DNA of 64,000 nt. Source: UBA4416 sp040389965 (GTDB lineage Bacteria; Bacteroidota; Bacteroidia; B-17B0; Aurantibacillaceae). The translations under genes were made by a program, and so were the position numbers. A model generated the notes under the pieces. It was given only the letters and a program-made list of their open reading frames with translations, was not told the DNA's origin and did no database searches. The stretch is taken from positions 27,343 to 91,342 of the forward strand of contig JAZJZF010000028.1 in NCBI GenBank assembly GCA_040389965.1, read 5' to 3'. Of this stretch, positions 1 to 9,900 are shown piece after piece (position 1 is the stretch's first letter; every line of letters starts with the position of its first letter).

Positions 1-21
1 CCATTATATATTGCTTTGATA

Positions 22-864
22 TCAGCCCACATCATTCATGGATTGTGGACTACCGGTTTTCTCTTTTCCCCATTCCGCCATTAAGTCTTTCCCCTTTTCA
101 TAAACTAAAGTCACACTCGTCTCAAAAGGTGGAGACATTGCTTTTAACTCCCAATATTTGTCCATACCAATTAAGTTATCTGAAAGTTTACCCTTAAATA
201 TAAACCAACCTGCTATGTCTTCATGAATATAAAACTCCTCTCCGTTGTCAGTTTTTAGTATTAAATGAATTGTGTCGTAGTAATAATTATCTGTTTTGTA
301 CGCTATAACTCCAGACACATTAGCCCAGTTCCAAGCAATTGTTTTATTTTTACCATTGTAAACAAAACCCTTATCGGTATAATTAAACATACCAATGTCA
401 ACACGTTTTTCTTCAAGTTCTTTTTTTACAATCTCAGGAATAAGTTGGTCTTTAAACCAAATTCGTTTGCTGTTAATTGCAAATAAAATGAGCATCGAAG
501 CCGGCAATCCAATAATTAGCATCTTTCCTCCCGTTTTATAATCGCCCTCAAAAATTGAAGAAAGTCCACCGAAAGTAATGAGGGAAAAAATACCCGCCGT
601 TATTAAAACATAAAACTCAAGAATGGGGATTTTTAATAGAGCATCTTCTGATACACCTTTATCATCAGATTTAAATTTGAAAAAGGGGGCGAAGCCAATT
701 AGAGATATGATTGCCGGGAGTACATAAAACAATATACCCTTCATTGCCGCCTCTGTTCTTTCTCCCTTTAGATACATACCAATACAAACTATCAAAGGAA
801 TTCCAAAAAAGTAAAGGAAAAACCGGTTGATGATTTTACGATATGGTAATGAGAATTGCCGCAT
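22..864 (-). CDS. Hypothetical multi-pass membrane protein
   Basis: Unrecognised protein of 280 residues. The N-terminal half has about four hydrophobic segments (roughly residues 13-28, 42-60, 82-102 and 112-130), the first preceded by basic residues. The C-terminal half, from about residue 140, is soluble and rich in Tyr, Trp and Lys; it has the look of a small beta domain of the membrane-anchored PH-like/YcxB kind, but I see no diagnostic motif. It starts with ATG. Downstream (towards base 1) no further gene is visible. The S8 protease gene ends 71 bases upstream of its start, so the two may be cotranscribed. That it is a real gene is fairly secure from its length and membrane-protein pattern; its function is unknown. 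Confidence 0.7.
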   Translation of the reverse strand: MRQFSLPYRKIINRFFLYFFGIPLIVCIGMYLKGERTEAAMKGILFYVLPAIISLIGFAPFFKFKSDDKGVSEDALLKIPILEFYVLITAGIFSLITFGGLSSIFEGDYKTGGKMLIIGLPASMLILFAINSKRIWFKDQLIPEIVKKELEEKRVDIGMFNYTDKGFVYNGKNKTIAWNWANVSGVIAYKTDNYYYDTIHLILKTDNGEEFYIHEDIAGWFIFKGKLSDNLIGMDKYWELKAMSPPFETSVTLVYEKGKDLMAEWGKEKTGSPQSMNDVG

Positions 865-935
865 TTATTTTGTCGTCAATTATTGTTCGTCTGTTCGTTT
901 TTGTGCCTCCGATTCAATACGCATAAAACTCGTTG

Positions 936-3749
936 CTACTCAATAACCACTATCTTTTTAAAGACTGATTTTTGGGATCCTGAAAGCTTTGCCATATAAA
1001 TTCCCGCCGGAATATTAGCCAATGGAATTGTTTCTTTGTTTGTATTTAAGACCTGTTGAATGATCAGTCTTCCGTTGACATCATACAACTCCAATAACTT
1101 ATATACTTTAACAGACTGAACAATCGTTAATTCATTCACCGCAGGATTGGGAAATACGTTTACCAGTTCTTCATCGCTTAGTTCATGAATGCCATTAGGT
1201 TGCACGGGTAATTTTAAATGATGGTATGCTGTATCTGCCTGATGCGCCCCATTAATTAAAGCTGTGAGGCTATCTGCGCCAAGTATGGCAAACGCTACTT
1301 TTACCACTTTACCCGGAGCAATTTTTAAAGGGCCTGTACTCATTACATTAATGACATCGTTTCCGCTACCTGCTACTCCTGCCGTTAAGCGCTTTGTGCT
1401 CATCGATTTGTATTTATCTTTACTATCCACTCCATTCGAAAAATCGAGGCCTCCGTTACCGCCACCCACATGATCTACCGCATAAAAATCAGGTGGTGCT
1501 GTATCTGTCAACAGTTTAATGCCTCCGTATTTTCCGGCGGCACCTGTATAAAAGCTATAACCCATTTTTGTAATGGAATCGTAGTTACTTCTGTTTTGAG
1601 TATAGGTAGAACCATCGATATCCCAATCGGCAAAGATCCCGGCATATAAGGTTTTAAGGGTATCGGTGGCATGTGTGTTTTTAATAAAGTATTCCCAGAT
1701 CACAAATTGCTTATAAGGGTTAGATGCCCATGCATAGGTGTTCTGTTCTACTTCCACATTAAGGGGTGTTAAAGCAATATTGTCATTTATTTTAGCATGG
1801 GTATCAAAATCGGAAGTGACTGAAGGCAGAATTTTATTGATACGCGCTACAGTCGCAAAATCAACATCTGCTACACTGGTGTTCATTCCTCTTACACAAT
1901 CAGAGACCGAGTTTGTATCGCGGCCAATCATTAAGCCTACTTCATATGCCATATCTACTCCTTTGTATTTAAAGCCAAGCCCCTGTGCCTGCGCATCGAG
2001 GTTATAGCCTATTTTCCCTTTACTGGTGGCGGTTGTGTAAGCATCATTAATTTTAATGTCAATATAATCTACATTAATAAACACACTGAAATATTGTTTC
2101 GCTAGATAGGAACCGTCCTGCATTGCCACTTCAAAATCGATGGACTGATTAATGGGAATGCTTCCTGTAAGCTTAAAAGAAAAAGGATCTGTATTATTAT
2201 TTTTACTGGCAAGTGTATTGATCACTCCCAGAGAAGTAGTATTATCTATTGTTACAGCATAAGAAGATAAAGGCGTAACGGTTACATTGAGTGCCGATGT
2301 AGCGCTCAGGTAGTTTGTAAATTTCCCGGTAATGAATAAGGTATCGCCGGTGACAAAGGAATCGTCGTTATGATCGCTAAACACTTTATCGCTAAACACC
2401 ACACTTGGCGTAGGAGGATCGGTAAGGGCACGGTATAAATTTATTCTTCCTGAACCCAGCTTATTAAGATAGGATGCATTAACACCGTAAATATTATCGG
2501 CTGTTACTTTTAAGCGTTCACCAACTTGTAAGCCGGTATAAGATGGAAATTGTTTTTTAACAATGCCAGCCGCACCTGCAACCACAGGGGATGACATAGA
2601 AGTACCTGTTAAGGTAATGTAAAAACTTCCCGGCCAGGTAGAATTAATGTTTGTTCCGGGAGCACACACATCCACAAAATAGCCATAGTCAGAACTAAAA
2701 TCTTTTGCATCGCTCGAATTGGTATTCGCTACTGCCATCACATAATTATAGGCTCCGGGATAAAAATCGCCGTCTGCCGCATTATTTCCTGCCGCCGCAA
2801 CTACCAGACAGTTTTTATTAATAGTGGCATAATCTATAACGTCTTGCCCATACTGGCTTGCACCGCCTCCGCCCCAGGAGCAATTAATAACCTGACAACC
2901 ATGATCGGCTGCATATTTAATTCCTTCGTATGCTGCAATGAGCGCACCGGTAGCATCTCCTATTTTTACGGGAAGAAATTTACAATTAAATCCTACCCCT
3001 GCTCCACCAAGATTATTATCGGCACTGGCACCTGTAATGCCACATACGTGCACACCGTGGCTATTGGATTGCCAGGTAGGATCATTATCATTCATGGCAA
3101 CATCCCAGCCCATGTAATTGTCGATATAGCCATCGCCATCATTATCAATCCCATCATTCACATCTGCGTAGTTTCGTTTAATGTTATTAAACAGATCTGT
3201 ATGTGTAGGATCGGTACCTGTATCGGTAACACCTATTACAATAGAAGAATCGCCTCTGTTGATAGTCCAGGCATTAAACGCATTAATGGTTTGCAGGTGG
3301 TACTGGTTGCTTGCATTAGCCAATGGGTCATTGGGCATGTAGCAGGTTTTAGGGATAAAATGCGGTTCGGCATATATCAATACACCCGACAGCAATAATT
3401 TGCTGATTGCTTTTTCTATGGAGATAGCCGATGTATAATTCAGTTCATAAATTAAAGAGAGGTCCGCAAATTTTTGTCCGGCTTCATTAAATTCTTTTTC
3501 GGGAGATTTATCATGTGGAAATTTTTTGTGAAGGTTTGTCATTCCTATAGAAGCAGCCATGGCACTAAAGCCCGGGTCATTAATTGCGTTTATGGAACAG
3601 TTATTTGCCAATGACGGCTTTACCTTCACAATAATCGTTTTTGGCATATAGTCGGCTTCTGTAAGGCCAGCACCCATCTTATATAATTTTTGAGCGCTTA
3701 TAGCCTGGCAGAATGCCACAAAAGAAATGATACATAAAACTGTTCTCAT
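936..3749 (-). CDS. Secreted S8 subtilisin-like serine protease with T9SS sorting domain
   Basis: Secreted peptidase of the subtilase (S8) family, predicted to cross the outer membrane by the type IX system. The start is placed at 3749, where a signal peptide begins (MRTVLCIISFVAFCQAISAQ), rather than at the longer reading to 3845, which would overlap the upstream gene and lacks a signal. In this numbering (937 residues) the catalytic triad is Asp176 (DTGTDPTH), His231 (HGVHVCG, a variant of the usual HGTHVAG) and Ser384 (GTSMSSP), with the oxyanion Asn near 322 (AAGNN). A Ca-binding-like acidic loop with DGIDNDGDGYID lies at about 199-210. Residues ~480-850 form beta-rich accessory domains. 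The last ~75 residues (VFPNPAVNELTI ... GIYMAKLSGS) are a type A T9SS C-terminal domain. The stop of the HD-CoaD gene lies 10 bases upstream, so the pair is probably an operon. Confidence 0.93.
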   Translation of the reverse strand: MRTVLCIISFVAFCQAISAQKLYKMGAGLTEADYMPKTIIVKVKPSLANNCSINAINDPGFSAMAASIGMTNLHKKFPHDKSPEKEFNEAGQKFADLSLIYELNYTSAISIEKAISKLLLSGVLIYAEPHFIPKTCYMPNDPLANASNQYHLQTINAFNAWTINRGDSSIVIGVTDTGTDPTHTDLFNNIKRNYADVNDGIDNDGDGYIDNYMGWDVAMNDNDPTWQSNSHGVHVCGITGASADNNLGGAGVGFNCKFLPVKIGDATGALIAAYEGIKYAADHGCQVINCSWGGGGASQYGQDVIDYATINKNCLVVAAAGNNAADGDFYPGAYNYVMAVANTNSSDAKDFSSDYGYFVDVCAPGTNINSTWPGSFYITLTGTSMSSPVVAGAAGIVKKQFPSYTGLQVGERLKVTADNIYGVNASYLNKLGSGRINLYRALTDPPTPSVVFSDKVFSDHNDDSFVTGDTLFITGKFTNYLSATSALNVTVTPLSSYAVTIDNTTSLGVINTLASKNNNTDPFSFKLTGSIPINQSIDFEVAMQDGSYLAKQYFSVFINVDYIDIKINDAYTTATSKGKIGYNLDAQAQGLGFKYKGVDMAYEVGLMIGRDTNSVSDCVRGMNTSVADVDFATVARINKILPSVTSDFDTHAKINDNIALTPLNVEVEQNTYAWASNPYKQFVIWEYFIKNTHATDTLKTLYAGIFADWDIDGSTYTQNRSNYDSITKMGYSFYTGAAGKYGGIKLLTDTAPPDFYAVDHVGGGNGGLDFSNGVDSKDKYKSMSTKRLTAGVAGSGNDVINVMSTGPLKIAPGKVVKVAFAILGADSLTALINGAHQADTAYHHLKLPVQPNGIHELSDEELVNVFPNPAVNELTIVQSVKVYKLLELYDVNGRLIIQQVLNTNKETIPLANIPAGIYMAKLSGSQKSVFKKIVVIE

Positions 3750-3759
3750 CTGTAGATAT

Positions 3760-4713
3760 TTAATGAAGTAAATAACCCTGGTGTTTATCGTATTTTTCGA
3801 GTGTGCGGATACCCGAAGAACTGATATGCTCAAACTCCTTGTCACAGAATACGTTCACAATTTTAATATCGGGTTTTAATTCCTGTATGTAACGGTACTG
3901 ATTTTGCTCGTATTGAAAATCGGTTGAGTTTCTGAGGCCACGCACTACCGTTACATCATAGCCTAAAGAATCAATATAGTCAGTTACCAAACCGTTATAC
4001 TGTGTTTGTTGCCTGTTAGCAATGGTTTTAGGAATATCCCAGGTTCTTTCGGCTTTATCCGGATTTTTTCCGAAGGCAATAATCACTTTATCAAACAATT
4101 TTTCCGCTTTTTGCAAAACATTATAATGTCCTTTATGAAAGGGGTTAAAACTTCCGGCAAACACACCAATGTTAGGTTCTACGGAATTAACGTAGTCTAT
4201 TAAATGGTTCAGGTTTCCGTTGGTATTAAAGTGTTTGAGCACTTCAACGCGTTTTACTTTGTATTCTTTGTAATCTACAAACTGAAATTCTTTAAATATC
4301 TGTTTTTCGTAGGTGATCAGTTTATCAAAAGATGCATTTAAAATAGCCAGATCCGCTTTGATGAATTCTTCTGAAAATTGAACGGTAGGCTTATGCGATT
4401 TAGTATCGAGGATCAATTGCTTAATGTGCGTTTTTTGATCATTGGTTAAACCTGATGATTTAGCCGCGTGTAAAAAATATTCTGCCGAATCTTCCTCGTT
4501 GCTTGATGAGCGGGGATCGTAGATAATATCATGAAACACGGCCGCCAAAAATAATTCGTCATGCTTTAACAGATCAGCCTCATGGAGTTGTTTTAAAACA
4601 TCTTCAATATGAACCAGTGTATGGTAAAAACGATGCGGCTCTTCATACAAATTAATGACATCCGAATTGAACTGCAGATGATTGAGTCTATGTGATATTT
4701 CGGCTATGGTCAT
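3760..4713 (-). CDS. coaD: HD-domain phosphohydrolase fused to pantetheine-phosphate adenylyltransferase (CoaD-like)
   Basis: Two-domain protein. Residues ~1-185 match the predicted metal-dependent HD phosphohydrolase family (COG4339 type): EPHRFYHTLVHI, then AAVFHDIIYDP with the HD pair, then NEEDSAEYF. Residues ~186-317 are a nucleotidyltransferase of the phosphopantetheine adenylyltransferase type, the CoA-pathway enzyme making dephospho-CoA from ATP and 4'-phosphopantetheine: GSFNPFHKGH (the HxGH nucleotide site), VRGLRNSTDFQYE and HISSSGIR all match CoaD landmarks. CoaD is normally a stand-alone protein of ~160 residues, so the fusion is unusual. ATG at 4713 is preferred; an upstream ATG at 4734 would read seven residues out of the inverted repeat of the neighbouring GxxExxY element and may be a product of that insertion. 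The HD domain's substrate is unknown; a link to CoA metabolism is inference from the fusion. Confidence 0.85.
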   Translation of the reverse strand: MTIAEISHRLNHLQFNSDVINLYEEPHRFYHTLVHIEDVLKQLHEADLLKHDELFLAAVFHDIIYDPRSSSNEEDSAEYFLHAAKSSGLTNDQKTHIKQLILDTKSHKPTVQFSEEFIKADLAILNASFDKLITYEKQIFKEFQFVDYKEYKVKRVEVLKHFNTNGNLNHLIDYVNSVEPNIGVFAGSFNPFHKGHYNVLQKAEKLFDKVIIAFGKNPDKAERTWDIPKTIANRQQTQYNGLVTDYIDSLGYDVTVVRGLRNSTDFQYEQNQYRYIQELKPDIKIVNVFCDKEFEHISSSGIRTLEKYDKHQGYLLH

Positions 4714-4721
4714 GTTATATG

Positions 4722-4750
4722 TCCCGCAGATCACGCGGATTTTCGCGGAT
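4722..4750. repeat. Left inverted repeat of the GxxExxY cassette
   Basis: Reads TCCCGCAGAT followed by two degenerate copies of the same heptamer (CGCGGAT twice), so three phased CGC(A/G)GAT units about 10 bases apart. It is the inverted partner of 5142-5169; the first ten bases are identical in the two ends when one is reverse-complemented. It separates the HD-CoaD gene from the GxxExxY gene. Confidence 0.8.
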
Positions 4751-4756
4751 TTATAA

Positions 4757-5152
4757 TTACAAATTATTTACTTTTCTATAAATTGATTTTGATATGTCAT
4801 CACTATTAAAGTTAATTAATAAACCCAATTTAATATTGGTTAATTTTAAATAAGTCAAAACTTGTTTATGATGGACATCTAAAATCGTTTCTATGGATTT
4901 TAATTCAATGATTACTTTATCTTCAACTAAGATATCTATTCTAAAGCCTAATTCAAGCTGTGTTTCTTTATATACTACTGGTAAAGCAACCTGGGTTTTA
5001 ATATTCAGACCTTTTTCTCTTAACTCATAAGCTAATGCGCTTTCGTAGACAGATTCCAGTAATCCTGGCCCCAACTCATTATAAACATCAAACACACATC
5101 CTCTGATTATATAGGATATATTGTTTTCTATTATTTGTTCTATCTGTGGCAT
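4757..5152 (-). CDS. GxxExxY family protein (PD-(D/E)XK nuclease-like)
   Basis: Small protein of 131 residues, the usual length of the GxxExxY family (Pfam PDDEXK_3). The name-giving motif is visible as GLLESVY at about residues 30-36 after NELGP. A nuclease-like core follows: GFRIDILVEDKVIIELKS, in which Asp73 and the ELK further on fit the D...ExK signature of the PD-(D/E)XK fold. Its function is not established. The gene is tightly framed by inverted repeats: the start codon lies inside the right repeat (5142-5169) and the stop is 6 bases from the left repeat (4722-4750). That arrangement, plus its position in an otherwise tight spacer between the M16 peptidase and HD-CoaD genes, suggests a small inserted cassette. 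Confidence 0.9.
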   Translation of the reverse strand: MPQIEQIIENNISYIIRGCVFDVYNELGPGLLESVYESALAYELREKGLNIKTQVALPVVYKETQLELGFRIDILVEDKVIIELKSIETILDVHHKQVLTYLKLTNIKLGLLINFNSDDISKSIYRKVNNL

Positions 5153-5169
5153 CTGCGAAATCTGCGGGA
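5142..5169. repeat. Right inverted repeat of the GxxExxY cassette
   Basis: Read on the minus strand it is TCCCGCAGAT, then TTCGCAGAT, then GCCACAGAT: three phased copies of a CGCAGAT-like heptamer, inverted relative to 4722-4750. It contains the ATG of the GxxExxY gene and begins 6 bases from the stop codon of the M16 peptidase gene. Confidence 0.8.
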
Positions 5170-5174
5170 AAATA

Positions 5175-6413
5175 TTACTCCTTCTTCAAATAAAACAGCG
5201 TGCTACAATTTGTTTTTTTCAAAATAATATTGGCCTGCTCTTTTATCTGCTCCGCTGTTACTTTCTGGTAATTTTCTATTTCTTTATTGATCAAATCCGC
5301 ATCTCCTAAAAGCTCAGATATAGCAAGGTTAGTCGCTTTATTCAACACATCTGTTTCGCTATAAGTAACGGTAGATTCTATTTTGTTTTTACATTTTTGT
5401 AATTCTGTATCGCTTACCAGCTCCGTTTGTAGTTTCGCAATTTCCGCATCAATTCCGGCTTCTGCCTCTTCAATACTTACCCCGTCATTTATTTTTCCGG
5501 AGATCACAAACAAACCTTTGTCGAAATCGCCCATCACGTAAGCATTGATATCAGAAAACAATTGCTTGTCTTTGATCAATGTTTTGTATAAACGCGACGA
5601 GTTCCCGCGCGATAAGATATCGGAGATTAAATCAATCGTGTGGTATTCAGGATCTATGCGTGAACACATACGGTAAGCCCTATAAATAGAGCTAATAGGC
5701 ACATCGCGTTCTACGGTTAAGCTTCTGTATTCTGTTTGCTCAGGCTCCGCAGGTAAATTACGACTTGGTTTAACACCGGCATCAATAGGCTCGAACCATT
5801 TTTCGGCCAGGCGTTTTACATTGTCAACATCAACATCGCCGGCCACCACTAAAATAGCATTGCTCGGGTTGTAATGTGCTTTAAAAAATGATTTTACATC
5901 GGCCATCGTCGCATCTTCAATGTGCTTGATCTCTTTGCCAATAGTTGCCCATTTGTAAGGGTGTACTTTATAGATCAGGGGGCGCAACAGCAACCACACA
6001 TCGCCATACGGCTGGTTCAAATAACGCTGTTTAAATTCTTCAATAACCACATTGCGTTGCACATCCAGGCTTTTTTTATCAAAAGCAAGACTCAACAACC
6101 TGTCGCTTTCCAGCCAGAAGGCGGTTTCGAGGTTTTCGGCAGGAACGGTGCAATAGTAATTGGTAATGTCGTTTGTGGTAAAGGCATTGTTTTCGCCACC
6201 TACCAGTTGCAGGGGTTCGTCGTAATTAGGAATATTAATACTTCCGCCAAACATTAAATGTTCAAATAAATGAGCAAAACCGGTTTTATTCTCGTCTTCG
6301 TCGCGCGCGCCAACATCGTAAATTATATTTAAGCAGGCCATTGGCGTGCTTTTATCCTGATGAACTATAACTGTGAGATTATTTTTAAGTTTAAATTTCT
6401 CGAACTGAATCAT
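5175..6413 (-). CDS. M16 family zinc metallopeptidase
   Basis: Processing-peptidase-like (pitrilysin clan) zinc protease of 412 residues. The inverted zinc motif HxxEH is His48-Glu51-His52 (HLFEHLMFGG), and the distal zinc-binding glutamate is Glu125 or Glu126 (NVVIEEFKQRYLNQPYG). The second half (from ~residue 190, NPSNAILVVAGDV onwards) is the M16 C-terminal substrate-binding domain. There is no clear signal peptide in this reading, so a cytoplasmic or periplasmic location is undecided. Many Bacteroidota encode two M16 subunits side by side; here no second copy is adjacent, the next gene being the GxxExxY cassette. It starts with ATG at 6413 and diverges from the gene at 6499. Confidence 0.93.
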   Translation of the reverse strand: MIQFEKFKLKNNLTVIVHQDKSTPMACLNIIYDVGARDEDENKTGFAHLFEHLMFGGSINIPNYDEPLQLVGGENNAFTTNDITNYYCTVPAENLETAFWLESDRLLSLAFDKKSLDVQRNVVIEEFKQRYLNQPYGDVWLLLRPLIYKVHPYKWATIGKEIKHIEDATMADVKSFFKAHYNPSNAILVVAGDVDVDNVKRLAEKWFEPIDAGVKPSRNLPAEPEQTEYRSLTVERDVPISSIYRAYRMCSRIDPEYHTIDLISDILSRGNSSRLYKTLIKDKQLFSDINAYVMGDFDKGLFVISGKINDGVSIEEAEAGIDAEIAKLQTELVSDTELQKCKNKIESTVTYSETDVLNKATNLAISELLGDADLINKEIENYQKVTAEQIKEQANIILKKTNCSTLFYLKKE

Positions 6414-6498
6414 ATATTATTTTAAGTGCTAAATTATTCCTAAAGATACTAAAAAGGGCTTTAATATATTCAAAAAGCTTATTTTTAAATCCTGGTTT

Positions 6499-6843
6499 AT
6501 GGACATATCTGAAAACATAAAAAAGCACGAAAACCTGCACATTGTTTTTTGGCTTGTAAAAGACAGTTGCTGGATGCTTGAGCTGCGGTGGCTGGGTATA
6601 GCCATGATCATTCCTACATTAACCATTGCCTTAATTATTGTTTATGTTACCCGTAAAACAGTTGATCTGTATATTAACCTGGGTATTTTGTTCTGGATAG
6701 CGGCCAATAGTATGTGGATGTATGTTGAGTTTTTTACTTCCGGAAAATATAAGCTTCTGGCGTCTTTTCCGTTTGTTTTGGGTTTTATATTTGTAGGTAT
6801 TTTTTACTACAAAACCCTGTTTGGTAAACGGGCCTCTTCTTAA
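6499..6843 (+). CDS. Small conserved membrane protein
   Basis: Protein of 114 residues with a charged, amphipathic N-terminus (HENLHIVFWLVKDSCWM) followed by about three transmembrane segments (roughly residues 35-53, 58-78 and 87-105) and a short basic tail. It resembles small uncharacterised Bacteroidota membrane proteins, but no catalytic motif is visible. It is divergent from the M16 peptidase gene with an 85-base spacer and is followed 88 bases later by icmF; no terminator is seen between the two. Confidence 0.75.
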   Translation: MDISENIKKHENLHIVFWLVKDSCWMLELRWLGIAMIIPTLTIALIIVYVTRKTVDLYINLGILFWIAANSMWMYVEFFTSGKYKLLASFPFVLGFIFVGIFYYKTLFGKRASS

Positions 6844-6931
6844 GGTTTTTATTCATTTAAATCGTCTAATTTTTGGCATTAAAAGCGGAAAAACCGTTAT
6901 ATTAGCCACTCTATTTTAACAAATTTTCCCC

Positions 6932-9900
6932 ATGGAAACTACACCATATCAATCTACACATAAAATCCGCATTGTAACTGCCGCCGCATTATTCGATGGT
7001 CACGATGCTGCTATCAATATTATGCGCCGTATTATTCAATCGAGCGGTGCAGAGGTTATACATTTAGGACACGACAGAAGTGCGCAGGAAGTTGTAAACT
7101 GTGCGATACAGGAAGATGCCAATGCTATTGCTGTTACCAGTTATCAGGGCGGACACGTAGAATATTTTAAATACATGTACGATCTTTTAAAAGAAAAAAA
7201 TTGTGAGCATATTAAATTATTCGGCGGTGGCGGCGGTGTTATTCTTCCTACTGAAATTGATGAGTTACATGCTTATGGGATCACAAAAATATACTCACCT
7301 GATGATGGCCGTTCGCTTGGCTTACAAGGTATGATCAATGACCTGTTACGCCAGTGTGATTATGCAACAGGAACAAATATTAAGCAGGATGCCGCTAAAA
7401 TTGCGGAGAGAGATTATAAATCTATTGCCAGAATTATTTCGGCAGCAGAAAACTTTAATGAAGAAAATTTAGGTTTATTAAACGAGTTAAAAGAGAAAGC
7501 AGGAAAATCCTCAACGCCTGTTCTTGGCATTACCGGTACGGGTGGTTCAGGAAAATCGAGCTTGGTGGATGAACTGGTACGCAGGTTTTTAATTGATTTT
7601 AAAGACAAGCAAATTGCTATTATTTCCGTAGATCCATCGAAACGTAAAACCGGTGGCGCTTTGCTGGGTGACAGGATCCGTATGAATGCCATTAAAAATG
7701 ACCGTGTGTATATGCGTTCGTTGGCAACACGCCAGAGTAATTTAGCTTTGAGTAAATATGTTCAGGATGCCGTTAATATTTGTAAGGCTGCTAATTTCGA
7801 TCTGATCATTTTAGAAACTTCAGGGATCGGACAAAGCGATACGGAGATCATTGAACACTCTAATATGAGTTTATATGTGATGACTCCTGAATATGGCGCT
7901 GCTACTCAGTTAGAGAAGATTGACATGTTGGACTTTGCCGACATTATTGCCTTGAATAAATTTGACAAACGCGGTGCATTAGATGCCATCCGCGATGTAA
8001 AAAAACAATACAAACGCAACCATAATTTATGGGAAATTGTTGATGAAGATATTCCGGTGTTTGGTACTATTGCCTCTCAGTTTAACGATCCGGGCATGAA
8101 TCGCTTATACAAAGCGGTAATGAATAAAATGGTAGAGAAAACAGGAAACAAAAATCTGGCTTCTCAGTTCCATATTACGGAAGAGATGAGTGAGAAAATT
8201 TACATTATTCCACCATCGAAAACACGTTACTTAAGCGAGATCTCTGAAAACAATCGCAACTATGATAAGCGCGCTAATCAACAGGCAGAGGTTGCACAAA
8301 AATTATATGGTATTCAAAAAACCATCGAAACGATCTCAGAATCGAAGATGGATGATAAGGACCGCCTGATCAAAGGTTTGCAGGAGGCTTTTGAAAAAAC
8401 AAAGCTTGACCTGGATCCTCGTAATTTATTGACTATTGAAACCTGGGAAGCCAAGAAAAAATTATTCAGTAGTGAGTTTTATGAATTTAAAGTGCGTGAT
8501 AAGGTTTTAAAAATTGCAACACATTACGAATCCCTTTCACATACGCAGATTCCAAAAATTGCTTCACCAAAATATACTGCATGGGGCGATATTTTAAAAT
8601 GGAATTTGCAGGAAAACTTTCCGGGAGATTTTCCTTACACAGCAGGTATTTATCCGTTTAAGCGTGAAGGAGAAGATCCAACGCGTATGTTTGCCGGAGA
8701 AGGCGGACCTGAAAGAACAAACAAACGTTTTCATTATGTAAGTAAAGGATTGCCTGCAGCCCGTTTAAGTACAGCATTTGACAGCGTTACCTTATATGGT
8801 AACGATCCTGANNNNNNNNNNNNNNNNNNNNNNNNNNNNNNNNNNNNNNNNNNNCGATATTTACGGTAAAGTAGGTAACAGTGGCGTAAGCATTTGTTGT
8901 TTAGACGATGCAAAAAAATTATATAGCGGCTTTAATTTAGCGGATCCTAAAACATCGGTATCAATGACTATTAACGGTCCGGCCCCTACCCTTGCCGCTT
9001 TTTTCATGAACGCTGCCATTGACCAACAATGTGAGTTTTACATTAAAGAAAATGGTTTAGAAAAAGAAGTTGAAGAAAAAATAAAAGCCATTTACAAAGC
9101 CAAAGGAACAGTAAGGCCAACTTATCAGGGAGAATTACCGGAAGGTAATAACGGCTTAGGTTTAATGTTGTTAGGTGTTACCGGCGACCAGGTGTTACCG
9201 GCCGATGTGTATGAAAAAATAAAAGCTACTACTTTATCGCAAGTGCGTGGTACAGTACAGGCCGATATTTTAAAAGAGGACCAGGCACAAAACACCTGTA
9301 TTTTCAGTACTGAATTCAGCTTAAGGGTAATGGGTGATGTGCAGCAATATTTCATCGATCAAAAAGTACGTAACTTTTATTCGGTATCTATTAGCGGTTA
9401 CCATATCGCTGAAGCAGGTGCCAATCCTATCTCTCAGCTTGCCTTTACTTTAGCAAACGGTTTTACATTTGTAGAATATTATTTAAGTCGTGGCATGAAC
9501 ATCGATGATTTTGCGCCAAACTTATCTTTCTTTTTCAGTAATGGAATCGATCCTGAGTACTCTGTGATTGGCCGTGTGAGCCGCCGTATCTGGTCGAAAG
9601 CCATGAAATTACGTTACGGTGGCAATGAGAGAAGCCAGATGTTGAAATACCATATTCAAACATCGGGTCGTTCGTTACACGCACAGGAAATTGATTTTAA
9701 TGATATCCGTACAACCTTACAGGCATTGTATGCGATTTATGATAACTGTAATTCGTTACACACCAACGCTTACGATGAGGCTATTACCACGCCTACAGAA
9801 GAATCGGTACGAAGAGCAATGGCCATTCAATTGATCATTAACCGCGAATTAGGTTTAGCGAAAAATGAAAATCCTTTGCAGGGCTCTTTCATCATTGAAG

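Noticed and set aside
2844..3398. 184-codon plus-strand frame
   Set aside because: It lies opposite the catalytic domain of the S8 protease; low-complexity Ile/Val/Cys content typical of an antisense shadow.
3750..3845. 32-codon N-terminal extension of the S8 protease
   Set aside because: It would overlap the HD-CoaD stop by many bases and lacks a signal peptide; the internal ATG at 3749 begins a clear signal sequence.
6844..6931. Cobalamin riboswitch ahead of icmF
   Set aside because: The spacer is only 88 bases, and no B12 box or long paired structure is visible.
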